Shown: one piece after another, positions 8,304-17,194 of the stretch | Layout of the letters: each line of letters starts with the position of its first letter | How positions within the stretch are numbered: position 1 is the first letter of the stretch | NCBI RefSeq assembly: GCF_014203115.1 | Contig: NZ_JACHIJ010000007.1 | Span: forward strand, 227,195 to 291,194 | Source: Afipia massiliensis | GTDB lineage: Bacteria > Pseudomonadota > Alphaproteobacteria > Rhizobiales > Xanthobacteraceae | Reading direction: 5' to 3' | Length of the DNA stretch: 64,000 nt | Program-made: the position numbers and the translations under genes | Notes under the pieces: model-generated | What the model was told of the DNA's origin: nothing | Seen by the model: only the letters and a program-made list of their open reading frames with translations | Databases searched by the model: none

Positions 8304-9326
8304 TTAGTCTATTCTACGAAGGGCTGCCTCAAGCAGAACCAAATCCTCCGGCAGCGCCGATTCCCAGTGCAAAATCTCTCCGGACACCGGGTGTTCGATT
8401 ACCAGCAAATATGCATGGAGGGCCTGTCTGCCAAGAGCGGTCAATGCGGCCTGGCTTTGCGGCCCGAGTTGGCGGGCCTTGGTCTTGAAGCCGGAGCCGT
8501 AGACCTCGTCGCCCAGCAGGGGATGGCCGAGATGGGCGAGGTGGACGCGGATCTGGTGGGTGCGGCCGGTCTCGAGCTGGCAGGCGAGCAGGGAGGCGAC
8601 CGGCTTGGTATCGCGGCCGTTGAACGTTTCGATCGCTTCCCAATGGGTCACGGCTTCGCGGCCGCCCTGGCGCACCGCCATCTTGTCCCGCGAATAGGGG
8701 TGGCGGTCGATCGGCTGGTCGATGGTGCCGCGTTGCCGGCCGGGCGATCCCCAGGCGAACGCCATGTAGCCGCGGCGCATCTCGCCGGTGCGGCCATGGT
8801 CGGCGAACTGCGCCGACAGCGACTGGTGGGCGCGGTCGTTCTTGGCCACCACCATCAGGCCGGTGGTGTCCTTGTCGAGCCGGTGGACGATGCCGGGACG
8901 GCGGACCCCGCCAATGCCGGAAAGGCTTGCACCGCAATGGGCAATCAGCGCGTTGACCAGTGTTCCGGTCTCGTGCCCGGCGGCGGGATGCACCACGAGA
9001 TTTTTCGGCTTGTTGATGACGATGATGTCGTCGTCCTCGAACACGATATCGAGCGGGATGTCCTCACCCTCGGGCTCGGCGGGGGCGGCCGGCGGAACGT
9101 CGATTGTGATCGTATCCCCCGCATTGACATGATAAGCGGGGTCGCGAACCGGGGCGCCGCCGATATTCACCTGGCCTGCGAGGATCAGTGCTTTCAGGCG
9201 CGAGCGCGACAGGTCGGGACTGCGGACGGCGAGCACGCGGTCCAGCCGCCGCGATCCCTCATCGCCTTCGACCGTGACCTCGTGACGGCTGTTTTCGTTT
9301 TCGGAAGAGTTAGAAGAGCTTTGCAT
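8304..9326 (-). CDS. rluD: RluA/RluD-family 23S rRNA pseudouridine synthase
   Basis: A 340-residue enzyme that isomerises uridine to pseudouridine in RNA. An N-terminal S4-like RNA-binding domain (RRLDRVLAVRSPDLSRSRLK) precedes the catalytic domain, which contains the signature HRLDKDTTGLMVVAK with the nucleophilic Asp, and GRTHQIRVHLAHLGHPLLGD. Length and domain order match RluD (positions 1911/1915/1917 in E. coli), though RluC/RluA targets cannot be excluded. The ATG at 9326 shares bases with the start codon of the divergent gene at 9325. Downstream lies rpoH on the same strand. Confidence 0.9.
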   Translation of the reverse strand: MQSSSNSSENENSRHEVTVEGDEGSRRLDRVLAVRSPDLSRSRLKALILAGQVNIGGAPVRDPAYHVNAGDTITIDVPPAAPAEPEGEDIPLDIVFEDDDIIVINKPKNLVVHPAAGHETGTLVNALIAHCGASLSGIGGVRRPGIVHRLDKDTTGLMVVAKNDRAHQSLSAQFADHGRTGEMRRGYMAFAWGSPGRQRGTIDQPIDRHPYSRDKMAVRQGGREAVTHWEAIETFNGRDTKPVASLLACQLETGRTHQIRVHLAHLGHPLLGDEVYGSGFKTKARQLGPQSQAALTALGRQALHAYLLVIEHPVSGEILHWESALPEDLVLLEAALRRID

Positions 9327-9657
9327 GTCTGAAACTGTTGCGCCCGATCCGACCCCCGAGCAAGCCGCGCTGATCGCGCGGGTGCGCCGGATGATGTTGA
9401 TCGCAGGCCTGACCACCGCCGTCGGTGTCGGGGCCTTGCTGGTCGCCATCGGCTACCGCCTTTTCCGCACCGATGGAAGCGTTCAGGTGACGGATGTGAC
9501 CGCGACCCTGCCGAAGGGCGCGCGGATCGTCTCCACCGCCACCGCCGGTGACCGGCTGGCAGTGACCGTCGATATCGGCGGCGCGACCGAAATCCGTACC
9601 TATGACGCGAAGACGTTGAAAGCTGTCGGACGTCTCAAATTCGCCGTTGAGCCCTGA
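9325..9657 (+). CDS. Single-pass membrane protein, DUF6476-like
   Basis: A 110-residue protein with a short cytoplasmic N-terminus, one membrane helix (MMLIAGLTTAVGVGALLVAIGY), and a ~65-residue periplasmic domain that looks beta-rich (VTATLPKGARIVSTATAG, VTVDIGGATEIRTYD). I associate this family with the neighbourhood of rluD and rpoH in Rhizobiales, where it is listed as a domain of unknown function. Its start codon overlaps that of rluD on the other strand, so translation initiation of the two could interfere. Confidence 0.75.
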   Translation: MSETVAPDPTPEQAALIARVRRMMLIAGLTTAVGVGALLVAIGYRLFRTDGSVQVTDVTATLPKGARIVSTATAGDRLAVTVDIGGATEIRTYDAKTLKAVGRLKFAVEP

Positions 9658-9659
9658 TA

Positions 9660-9677
9660 CGCCTCGCATGCGAGGCG
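9660..9677. repeat. 18-bp perfect palindrome after a stop codon
   Basis: CGCCTCGCATGCGAGGCG begins two bases after the stop of the preceding gene. It can form a stable hairpin but has no T-run, so it may be a weak or Rho-assisted terminator or an RNA-stability element. Confidence 0.5.
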
Positions 9678-9829
9678 GCGAAGGAAGGCCCCCTGGGGAG
9701 GAGCGCTTCCTGATGCAAGAGCTGTTAGGGGACTTTACGCTCCGGCTCATATGACCCAACACCAGCCACCTGTCGCCAGCTTCCAGTCTTGCAGTCGCGC
9801 GTTTTCGAGGCTATCCCTTCCCCGCGCTT

Positions 9830-9904
9830 GCTCCCTTCGTCTAGCGGTTAGGACGCGGCCCTCTCAAGGCTGAAACAGGGGTTCGATTCCCCTAGGGAGC
9901 GCCA
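9830..9904 (+). tRNA. tRNA-Glu (anticodon CTC)
   Basis: The cloverleaf is complete: acceptor arm GCTCCCT/AGGGAGC, D-arm GTCT/GGAC, anticodon stem CGGCC/GGCTG with loop CTCTCAA, T-arm with TTCGATT, and an encoded CCA at 9902-9904. The anticodon CTC reads GAG codons. Confidence 0.95.
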
Positions 9905-10157
9905 TTCCCTCTCAAGGGACGCGCGTGCGCTGCAATCGCCGTGGCGAGCGACCGCACAACCTTCCATCATATTGCGAGCAGGATACTGCGATCAGGACTT
10001 CGCCTTGCACCGCGCATTGCCCGCGTCGCGGGCAGATGATTACATCGGCGCGCTGGGGCTCGGCTTGCCAGCCCATTCGAGAAGGATAACCGACACGCAG
10101 ACATTGATTTGAAAATATTGGCCGATCAACGGCCAATACATCAGGGAGGCGACGACT

Positions 10158-11411
10158 ATGACCGAGTTCACACCGGATCGACGATCTCTGCTCAAAGGAA
10201 GCGCCGCCACGCTGGCCGCGGCGGCGACTATGTCAGCCGACCAGATGCTCGGCTACGCGAAAGCCTGGGCGCAGACCGCCCCCTGGAAGCCGGAAGCCGG
10301 CGCCAATATCAACATGCTGCGATGGAAACGGTTTGTGGAGGCGGAAGACGTCGCCTTCATTCAGCCCAAGGCTTCGGTCGCAGCCAACACCGGGCAAGGT
10401 CTCGACATGGTGTGGGGCCTGTATTCGCTGCCGCATCTGTTTCCCGAAAAGTGCGTCGATGTCACCGACGTGGCCGACTATCTCGGCAAGAAGTACGGCG
10501 GCTGGGCGCCGTCCGGCGTTGCCTACGGCAAGCGGGGCAACAAGTGGCTTGGCATTCCGGTCGCGGCGAGCGGCGGTCTCGTGAACTACCGTATCGCGGC
10601 CATGCAGAAAGCCGGCTTCAAGGAGTTTCCGAAGGACCTCGCCGGATTCCGGGAGTTGATCAAGGGCCTCAAGCAAAACGGGACGCCTGCCGGCATGGCG
10701 CTCGGCCACGCGACGGGTGATGCCAACGGATGGCTCGCGTGGGCGATGTGGGCGCACAACGCTTACACGGTCGACAAGGACAACAAGGTGACCATCAATT
10801 CGCCCGAGACGGCGAAGGCACTGGAATACGTCAAGTCGCTCTACGAGAATTTCATTCCCGGAACGGTCTCCTGGAACGACAGTTCTAACAACAAGGCCTT
10901 TCTGGCCGGCCAGCTTCACCTCACCACCAACGGCATTTCGATCTATGTCGCAGCGAAGAAGGAAAATCCCGCGATCGCGCAGGACATGGATCACGCCCAT
11001 CTGCCGGTCGGGGTCAGCGGCCAGGTGCGGGAGCAGCATCTCGGCTTCCCGATCCTGATCTTCAACTTCAGCAAGTACCCGCAGGCCTGCAAGGCATTCA
11101 CGGCGTTCCTGATGGAAGGACCCCAGTTCAATCCCTGGATCGAGGCGGCGCAGGGGTATCTGTCGCACTTCCTGCTCGCTTACGATGCGAATCCGATCTG
11201 GACGGTCGATCCCAAGAACACGCCGTATCGCGATGTCGCCAAGCTGGCATCGACCCCGGCTGGGCGCGGCACCTTGAACGAGAGTGCGGCGGCCGCGATC
11301 GCGGATTTCGTCGTCGTCGATATGTTCGCGAACTACTGCACCGGGCGTGAAGATATCAAAGGTGCGATGGCGTCCGCGGAGCGGCAGTTCAAGCGGATCT
11401 ATCGGACCTGA
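10158..11411 (+). CDS. Tat-exported ABC-transporter substrate-binding protein (family 1)
   Basis: A 417-residue extracellular solute-binding protein. The N-terminus carries a twin-arginine motif (DRRSLLKGSAATLAAAAT) with cleavage near KAWAQT, implying export of a folded protein. The body follows the MalE/UgpB-like fold: LDMVWGLYSLPHLFPE, GGLVNYRIAAMQKAGFKEFP and YVKSLYENFIPGTVSWND are typical of sugar or glycerol-phosphate binders. GGAGG lies upstream of the ATG. No permease or ATPase gene is adjacent, so the transporter partners must be elsewhere. The ligand is unknown. Confidence 0.9.
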   Translation: MTEFTPDRRSLLKGSAATLAAAATMSADQMLGYAKAWAQTAPWKPEAGANINMLRWKRFVEAEDVAFIQPKASVAANTGQGLDMVWGLYSLPHLFPEKCVDVTDVADYLGKKYGGWAPSGVAYGKRGNKWLGIPVAASGGLVNYRIAAMQKAGFKEFPKDLAGFRELIKGLKQNGTPAGMALGHATGDANGWLAWAMWAHNAYTVDKDNKVTINSPETAKALEYVKSLYENFIPGTVSWNDSSNNKAFLAGQLHLTTNGISIYVAAKKENPAIAQDMDHAHLPVGVSGQVREQHLGFPILIFNFSKYPQACKAFTAFLMEGPQFNPWIEAAQGYLSHFLLAYDANPIWTVDPKNTPYRDVAKLASTPAGRGTLNESAAAAIADFVVVDMFANYCTGREDIKGAMASAERQFKRIYRT

Positions 11412-11675
11412 TGTCACAGCGACGGTTCCGGCGCGTGGCGATCAAATTGCCGCGCGCCGGGATGCTGCACGATTGAGCAGAGCGGCGCTCTCAGCGCCCG
11501 GCCATGCAGTCATAAAAAACAGCACTGCATATTATCATTTCGACTCATTCATCCGGCACACTACACTGACCACCCCAAGGCCAGCCGGTTGACGCCGGTC
11601 CCTCCGCCCCTGTCCGTGCCCGCAGTTTTTGCCGGGGGCAGTTTGCGGAGCACTTTTGCAATCGATGAGGTCATA

Positions 11676-13301
11676 ATGCTCACGTCGCAGCAGTTGAAGG
11701 AATTGTTCCCCGAGGAAAGCCGGCTGAAGGATTGCGATGTTCCTCCGCCGGTTCATCAGCGTGAGACGCTGGTCAACGGGGAACTGAGACCGTGGACCGG
11801 ACCGGTGGAGACGGTGCATTCGGCGATCTGTGTGCGCAAGCCCGACGGGTCCTTGGCGCAGGTTGAACTCGGCAGCCATCCTATCGGGGGCGTGCCGGAA
11901 GCGCAGATCGCGCTCGATGCGGCCGTTGCGGCTTACGACAACGGGCGCGGCGAATGGCCGACCATGACGGTGGCGCAGCGCATCGCCTGCATGCAGGATT
12001 TCACCAGACAGATGGTCGCCCGCCGCGAGCAGATCGTCGCCCTCATCATGTGGGAAATCGGCAAGACGCTGGCAGACTCGCAGAAGGAGTTCGATCGCAC
12101 CGTCGAATACATGAAGGCAACCATCGAGGCGCTGAAGCATCTCGACAACGACAACTCGCGGTTCACCATTGTCGAAGGCACCATCGGCCAGATCCGCCGC
12201 ACGCCGCTCGGCGTCGTGCTCTGCATGGGCCCTTACAATTATCCGCTCAACGAAACCTTCGCGACGCTGATCCCCGCGCTGATCATGGGCAACACGATGG
12301 TGTTCAAGCCGCCGAAGTTCGGCGTGCTGCTGTTCCAGCCGTTGCTCGAAGCGTTCCGCAGCGCGTTTCCGAAGGGCGTCATCAATACGGTCTATGGCAA
12401 AGGCTCGGAGGTGGTGCCGATGCTGCTCGAATCCGGCAAGGTCAACGTGCTGACCTTGATTGGTTCCAGCCGCGTCGCCGACCATCTCAAGAAGATGCAT
12501 CCGAAGGTCAACCGGCTGCGCGCCATTCTCGGGCTCGATGCCAAGAACGCGGCCATCGTGCTGCCGGATGCGAATGTCGAACTCGCAGTGAAGGAATGTC
12601 TGCTCGGTTCGCTGTCCTTCAACGGTCAGCGCTGCACGGCGCTGAAGATGCTGATTGTCCATCGTTCAATCGTCGATAAATTTCTCGCACGGTTCACTGA
12701 GGAGCTGGCCAAGCTGAAGGTCGGCATGCCGTGGGACAAGGGCGTCACGCTGACGCCGTTGCCGGAATTCGGCAAGGTCGAGCACATGACGCGGCTGGTC
12801 GCGGACGCGACGGAGAAGGGCGCCAAGGTCATCAACGAAGGCGGTGGCGCGAGCTCTGGCACCCTGTTCTATCCCGCCGTGGTTTATCCCGTGAAGGAAG
12901 GCATGCTGCTGTATCGGGAAGAACAGTTCGGCCCGATCGTTCCGGTGATGGCGTTCGACGACATCGATACCGCGCTCGAATACGTCATCACCTCCGAACA
13001 TGGCCAGCAGGTCTCGATCTTCAGTGAGGATGCGGAAACGATCGGGCGGCTGGTTGATCCGCTGGTCAATCAGGTCTGCCGGGTGAACATCAATTGCCAG
13101 TGCCAGCGCGGGCCGGACGTTTTCCCGTTCACCGGCCGCAAGGATTCGGCGGAAGGCACGCTTTCGGTCACCGATGCGCTGCGCTCGTTCTCGATCCGCT
13201 CGATGATCGCGGCGAAGCAGACCGAGGATTCAAAGCGGCTGCTCGATGACATCGTGCGCGACCACAAGTCGAACTTCATAAATACTGGGTTCATTTTGTA
13301 A
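11676..13301 (+). CDS. NAD(P)-dependent aldehyde dehydrogenase, GapN-like
   Basis: A 541-residue aldehyde dehydrogenase. The fold is shown by the nucleotide-binding LGVVLCMGPYNYPLNETF, the glycine turn LIGSSRVADHLKK, the general-base region LGLDAKNAAIVLPDA and the catalytic Cys in FNGQRCTALKMLIVH. GQRCTA followed by Lys resembles non-phosphorylating glyceraldehyde-3-phosphate dehydrogenase (GapN) more than classical ALDHs. The ~540-residue length exceeds the ~475 of Streptococcus GapN by an N-terminal extension. GAGG precedes the ATG at 11676; a longer reading from 11589 lacks a ribosome site. If GapN, it makes 3-phosphoglycerate plus NADPH without ATP. The substrate is an inference. Confidence 0.8.
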   Translation: MLTSQQLKELFPEESRLKDCDVPPPVHQRETLVNGELRPWTGPVETVHSAICVRKPDGSLAQVELGSHPIGGVPEAQIALDAAVAAYDNGRGEWPTMTVAQRIACMQDFTRQMVARREQIVALIMWEIGKTLADSQKEFDRTVEYMKATIEALKHLDNDNSRFTIVEGTIGQIRRTPLGVVLCMGPYNYPLNETFATLIPALIMGNTMVFKPPKFGVLLFQPLLEAFRSAFPKGVINTVYGKGSEVVPMLLESGKVNVLTLIGSSRVADHLKKMHPKVNRLRAILGLDAKNAAIVLPDANVELAVKECLLGSLSFNGQRCTALKMLIVHRSIVDKFLARFTEELAKLKVGMPWDKGVTLTPLPEFGKVEHMTRLVADATEKGAKVINEGGGASSGTLFYPAVVYPVKEGMLLYREEQFGPIVPVMAFDDIDTALEYVITSEHGQQVSIFSEDAETIGRLVDPLVNQVCRVNINCQCQRGPDVFPFTGRKDSAEGTLSVTDALRSFSIRSMIAAKQTEDSKRLLDDIVRDHKSNFINTGFIL

Positions 13302-13390
13302 TTGATACAAAACTCGCGGACGGCGCGCGTTGCCGCCGTGAGTTCTCGATGCGATCTCGCGGTCGAATGAGGCGCTGTCTTCGTCCTTGG

Positions 13391-13435
13391 GCATGATCCG
13401 GTCCGAAAACCGTTCCCCACTTTTCGGGATCATGC
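13391..13435. repeat. Dispersed palindromic repeat
   Basis: Perfect outer arms GCATGATCC (13391-13399) and GGATCATGC (13427-13435) flank a core with AAAACCG and a CACTTTTCG segment. It is one unit of the repeat family, common in Rhizobiales, that carries a GTGG-AAACCGGTTTT-like core. A looser inverted repeat (GGTAAC...GGTTACC) follows at 13438-13471. Confidence 0.7.
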
Positions 13436-13500
13436 CTGGGTAACGAATTCTCAACCAATTCGTGGTTACCAAATAGTAAACCATTTCGGAGTTAGCGCTC

Positions 13501-14358
13501 ATGACCGACCATACTGCCGACGGCGATATCAAGCAGGCGGGCACTCACAGCGAAGCATCGCTGGTTCCGGAAACCGGCGATATGGTCCAGCATGAAGCGA
13601 AGGCTGCAGATGCGGCGAAGGACAGCGCGTCTACGCATGTCGCAAGACAGCCCTCCAAGGAAATCACGCTGCAGCGTCTGACCGCGCACAGCTCCTGGGA
13701 AGATATCGTTTCCAATGAGAGCGCCGCGCGCGAGCAGCAGTTCAATGACGCCGCCGCGCCGGAAGCCACCGGCCGTCGGCTTTCCATGGCTGCCATCGTC
13801 GCCATTGCCGCTGCTGTCGGCGCCATTGGAGGCGCGTTCGCGACGGCGGGTGTTGGGCACTATCTAAAAAGCGACCAGACCGCCACAGTTGCGGCTGATG
13901 CCGCTGCCGCGCAGGCGCGTTCGATGGAAAGCGCGATCGGGAAGATCAACGCCGACATCGCCGCCCTCAAGAGCAGCAGCGCAGCGCAATCAGCGAAGAT
14001 TGTTGAGCGGATCGACCGCGTCGAGAAGGCGCAGGCCGAACCCGCCGCAAAACTGGCGAAGCTGAGCGACGCCGTTGAGAAGCTGCGGACGCCGGCACCC
14101 GCGCAGATAGCGAACGCCGCTCCGGAAACCACTGGTTCGATCAAGCCTGCCGCAACGCAGCCCAACCGTTTGCCTGTTGTTGAGGGTTGGACACTTCGTG
14201 AAGTGTTCGAGGGCACGGCAACGGTAGTGGGTCGCGCTGGAATCTTCGATGTCATCCCCGGCGACCCATTGCCTGGCGTCGGGCGGGTCGATGCAATCCG
14301 CCGTCAGGATGGCCGCTGGGTGGTGGTCACCAGCCGCGGTCTGATTGTCTCGCGATGA
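13501..14358 (+). CDS. Single-pass membrane protein with coiled coil, conserved hypothetical
   Basis: A 285-residue protein. Residues 1-95 are polar and probably disordered. One membrane helix follows (MAAIVAIAAAVGAIGGAFAT), then an alanine-rich coiled-coil-like segment of about 80 residues with heptad character (AIGKINADIAALKSSSAAQ). The C-terminal ~70 residues (VVEGWTLREVFEGTATV, then GDPLPGVGRVDAI) look like a compact beta domain in the periplasm and resemble the tail of similar Nitrobacteraceae proteins, but I know no function. GGAG lies nine bases before the ATG. It is probably monocistronic. Confidence 0.8.
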   Translation: MTDHTADGDIKQAGTHSEASLVPETGDMVQHEAKAADAAKDSASTHVARQPSKEITLQRLTAHSSWEDIVSNESAAREQQFNDAAAPEATGRRLSMAAIVAIAAAVGAIGGAFATAGVGHYLKSDQTATVAADAAAAQARSMESAIGKINADIAALKSSSAAQSAKIVERIDRVEKAQAEPAAKLAKLSDAVEKLRTPAPAQIANAAPETTGSIKPAATQPNRLPVVEGWTLREVFEGTATVVGRAGIFDVIPGDPLPGVGRVDAIRRQDGRWVVVTSRGLIVSR

Positions 14359-14482
14359 GCGGTTTTGCGGGGTGTCTGCACCCCGCAACAAATGCGACAG
14401 ACAGCTAAAATTTGAGTGTTCGCCTGAACGGACCGGCATGATCTCGCTGGCATGATGCAGCCTCTGATGAAGAGGAATGAGC

Positions 14483-14710
14483 ATGCCCGCATTTCGAGTG
14501 ATTCCGCGCCTTCGTGTGGTTAATTTTTTCGCCCACGAAGTGATCGATGCATCTGGCGGCGTGCCGCCGGCAGCAAACGATAACAATTGTCCGTATTGCG
14601 GCGGTGTGCTCGAGCCGGGCGACAAGGCATCCGACTGTTCCGGGTCTGGTTCCGATACCGGCCCATGGCCGATGATCCCGTTCCCCAAGGGATGGGGCGC
14701 GTCCTGCTAA
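14483..14710 (+). CDS. Small protein with CxxC motif, hypothetical
   Basis: A 75-residue reading frame with AGAGGA six bases before the ATG at 14483. The middle contains NNCPYCGGVLEPGDKASDC, a CPxC pair followed by a third Cys, which suggests a small metal site, though a fourth ligand is not certain (the C-terminal Cys could serve). It ends four bases from the stop of the convergent MFS gene. Coding status is plausible from the ribosome site and codon use, not proven. Confidence 0.5.
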   Translation: MPAFRVIPRLRVVNFFAHEVIDASGGVPPAANDNNCPYCGGVLEPGDKASDCSGSGSDTGPWPMIPFPKGWGASC

Positions 14711-14714
14711 AGAA

Positions 14715-15944
14715 CTAGCGCGCGGGAACCGCGCGCTGGCCTGCGAGATACAAAATCAATCCAAGCATGGTTAGCGCCGCCTGTACGATGCCGATGGCAA
14801 GCGTCGCGCTTGGTATCGATGCGGTCAGCACGACGCCGACCGCCGCACCTGCCATCTGCAGGAACCCAAGTAGCGCCGATGCAAGGCCGGCCCTGTCGCC
14901 GAAGGGCTGCAACGCTGTGGCCGTCGCCAGCGGGCTGACCATGCCGAACCCGGCCAGGAAGATCAGCACCGGGATAAGGTAACTCCAGATCGTCGGGGTC
15001 ACCCAGTGTGCCAGTAGCAGCAGTGTGCCGCCTGTGGTCGCAATGATAAGGCCAGCTAGCGTGGCGCGGGCGTGCCCGATCTTGATTGCCAGCCGCGGCG
15101 CTGTCATGCCGGATCCGAACACGACGAACACGGTGCCAGCGAAGAACAGGCCGAGCTGGATCGGAGAGAAGCCTAGCCCGTCGATCAGGATGCGCGGAGA
15201 CACCGAGAACATCGCGAAGATGGCACCCATAAACAGCCCGATGGTTCCGGCCGGTGCGACGAAACGCAGATCGGTGAGCAGGCCCCAGTATCCGCGCAGG
15301 ATCGCGGTCAATTGTATTGAGACATTGCGATCGGGCCGATGAGTTTCGCCCACGAATCTGAAATAGGCGAGTGCAACGGTTGCCCCGAACAGGCCGACCA
15401 CGAGAAATTCCGAACGCCATCCGGAGGTAGCATCGAGCAGGCCACCGATCAGCGGCGAGAAGCCGGGAGCAGCGGACATAGCGACCATGATGAAGGCCAA
15501 TGCCTTTGTCAGATCTTCGCCGCTTAACAGATCGCGGGCGACGGCGCGCGACAGGACCGAAGCGGCACACGCGCCCAGCGCTTGAATGGTGCGGCCCACC
15601 AGCATCATTGGCAGGGTCGTGGAGAATTCGCACCAGATGCTGCCCAACACGAAGATGCCAAGTCCGAACATGACCGGCTTCCATCGGCCGTAACGGTCCG
15701 ACAGCGGACCGACGACCAACTGACCGAGGGCAAAAACAGCAAGGTAGACGCTGATCGTCGACGAGACGGCGGCAGTCGAGACGTTCAGGTCCTTCGCCAT
15801 CGAGGGCAGGGACGGCAGCAGGATGTTCGTCGCAAAGGATCCGACCGCGGCCAAGGCGGCGAGAACGCTGATGCGCGCGAATATCGATGACGGTGCGCGA
15901 GCCAATGTCAGCTTGTTGCCGTCGCCGATGTTCTGAATGGTCAT
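14715..15944 (-). CDS. MFS multidrug efflux transporter, Bcr/CflA type
   Basis: A 409-residue twelve-helix major facilitator. The motif A loop GPLSDRYGRWKPVMFG lies between helices 2 and 3. The motif C-like segment in helix 5 reads SAAPGFSPLIGGLL, which with the DRYGR loop points to the Bcr/CflA proton antiporters that export drugs such as bicyclomycin or chloramphenicol. AAAGGA precedes the ATG at 15944; a longer frame to 16163 crosses the promoter region. A 20-bp palindrome at 15969-15988 lies just upstream and is a likely operator, which fits the local regulation common for efflux pumps. No regulator gene is adjacent. Confidence 0.9.
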   Translation of the reverse strand: MTIQNIGDGNKLTLARAPSSIFARISVLAALAAVGSFATNILLPSLPSMAKDLNVSTAAVSSTISVYLAVFALGQLVVGPLSDRYGRWKPVMFGLGIFVLGSIWCEFSTTLPMMLVGRTIQALGACAASVLSRAVARDLLSGEDLTKALAFIMVAMSAAPGFSPLIGGLLDATSGWRSEFLVVGLFGATVALAYFRFVGETHRPDRNVSIQLTAILRGYWGLLTDLRFVAPAGTIGLFMGAIFAMFSVSPRILIDGLGFSPIQLGLFFAGTVFVVFGSGMTAPRLAIKIGHARATLAGLIIATTGGTLLLLAHWVTPTIWSYLIPVLIFLAGFGMVSPLATATALQPFGDRAGLASALLGFLQMAGAAVGVVLTASIPSATLAIGIVQAALTMLGLILYLAGQRAVPAR

Positions 15945-15968
15945 CTGGAAGTTTCCTTTTTGGCTTTT

Positions 15969-15988
15969 TATATGATCATCATCATATA
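15969..15988. promoter_or_regulatory. Candidate operator upstream of the MFS efflux gene
   Basis: TATATGAT-CATC-ATCATATA is a perfect inverted repeat with eight-base arms, 25 bases upstream of the efflux start codon. An AT-rich dyad here is typical of sites for TetR, MarR or PadR regulators that control efflux genes. The cognate regulator is not in view. Confidence 0.55.
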
Positions 15989-16185
15989 TCAAAAGGGAAT
16001 GTCGGCCTGAGCTCCTCGCTTTTCGCCGGGTGACGGTTGCGGCTGGGACATGGCGGTGCAGGCTTCGCGGCGAGGACGCGACGCGCCGCCGCAGGAACCG
16101 GGCTCTTGAATGAGGGCCCTGGTCCTCACCATTTATGAGGCTGGAATGGGACATCCCCGGCAAAACACCGGTCAGGAGGAGGCGA

Positions 16186-17112
16186 ATGAGTTACTTTAAA
16201 ACGGCGGTTTTGCTTGCCGGGTTGACGGCCCTGTTCATGGGAGTCGGCTACCTGATCGGCGGAGCGGGCGGCGCGGTGGTCGCGCTGGTGATTGCCGCTG
16301 CCACCAACATGTTCGCATACTGGAACTCTGACCGCATGGTGCTGTCGATGCACGGCGCTCATGAGGTCGACGAGCGCAGTGCGCCGGACCTCGTGCGGCT
16401 CGTGGCAGAACTTGCAGGGCGCGCGCAGTTGCCGATGCCGAAGGTCTATCTGATGGACAATCCGCAGCCGAATGCGTTTGCGACCGGCCGAGATCCGCAA
16501 CATGCCGCGGTGGCGGTGACCACCGGCCTGATGCAGTCATTGAACCGGGAAGAACTGGCCGGTGTGATCGCGCATGAGCTGGCGCACATCAAGAATCACG
16601 ACACGCTGATCATGACGATCACCGCAACCATCGCGGGCGCGATCTCCATGATTGCGCAGTTCGGCATGTTCTTCGGCGGCAATCGTGAAAATGGTCCGGG
16701 CATCATCGGCTCACTGGCGATGATGATCCTGGCGCCGTTGTCCGCGACCATCGTGCAGATGGCGATCAGCCGCACGCGCGAATATTCGGCCGACAACATG
16801 GGCGCGCGGATTTGTGGTCAGCCGATGTGGCTGGCGTCGGCGCTGGTCAAGATCGACAACGCGGCTCACCAGATTCCGAACATGGACGCTGAGCGCAGCC
16901 CTGCGACCGCGCACATGTTCATCATCAATCCGTTGTCGGGTCAGGGTATGGACAATCTGTTCTCGACCCATCCGTCGACCGAGAACCGGGTCCATGAGTT
17001 GCAGCGCCTTGCTGGCGAACTGGGGCCGCGCGGCGGCTTGGCAACCGCGCCGGCAAATGCGTCCAGCAACTCGCGTGAGCCCTGGGGCAGACAGCGTGGC
17101 CCTTGGGGTTGA
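16186..17112 (+). CDS. htpX: Membrane zinc metalloprotease HtpX
   Basis: A 308-residue M48-family protease of the inner membrane that degrades damaged membrane proteins. Two N-terminal hydrophobic helices ([20 protein letters not shown] and the next) precede the zinc site [10 protein letters not shown]; the third ligand Glu lies in [11 protein letters not shown]. Two further hydrophobic segments lie between. The C-terminus is Gly/Pro/Trp-rich (GRQRGPWG). CAGGAGG lies five bases before the ATG at 16186; a longer frame from 16135 has no ribosome site. Membership in a heat-shock or envelope-stress regulon is usual for the family but not shown here. Confidence 0.95.
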   Translation: MSYFKTAVLLAGLTALFMGVGYLIGGAGGAVVALVIAAATNMFAYWNSDRMVLSMHGAHEVDERSAPDLVRLVAELAGRAQLPMPKVYLMDNPQPNAFATGRDPQHAAVAVTTGLMQSLNREELAGVIAHELAHIKNHDTLIMTITATIAGAISMIAQFGMFFGGNRENGPGIIGSLAMMILAPLSATIVQMAISRTREYSADNMGARICGQPMWLASALVKIDNAAHQIPNMDAERSPATAHMFIINPLSGQGMDNLFSTHPSTENRVHELQRLAGELGPRGGLATAPANASSNSREPWGRQRGPWG

Positions 17113-17157
17113 TCCCAGAACTGATCCTGGGGCTGATCACGCGTCGCAGAGTTAGCA

Positions 17158-17190
17158 AAGGTCCGATCCAGTTCTGCTGAATCGGACCTT
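17158..17190. terminator. Hairpin between convergent htpX and the cold-shock gene
   Basis: Perfect ten-base arms AAGGTCCGAT (17158-17167) and ATCGGACCTT (17181-17190) with a 13-base loop. It lies between two convergent stops and could end both transcripts, although neither side has a good T-run. Confidence 0.55.
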
Positions 17191-17194
17191 CCTA

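Noticed and set aside
9310..9762. 150-codon minus-strand frame over the DUF6476-like gene
   Set aside because: It overlaps a well-formed membrane protein gene on the plus strand and the start of rluD, with no ribosome site.
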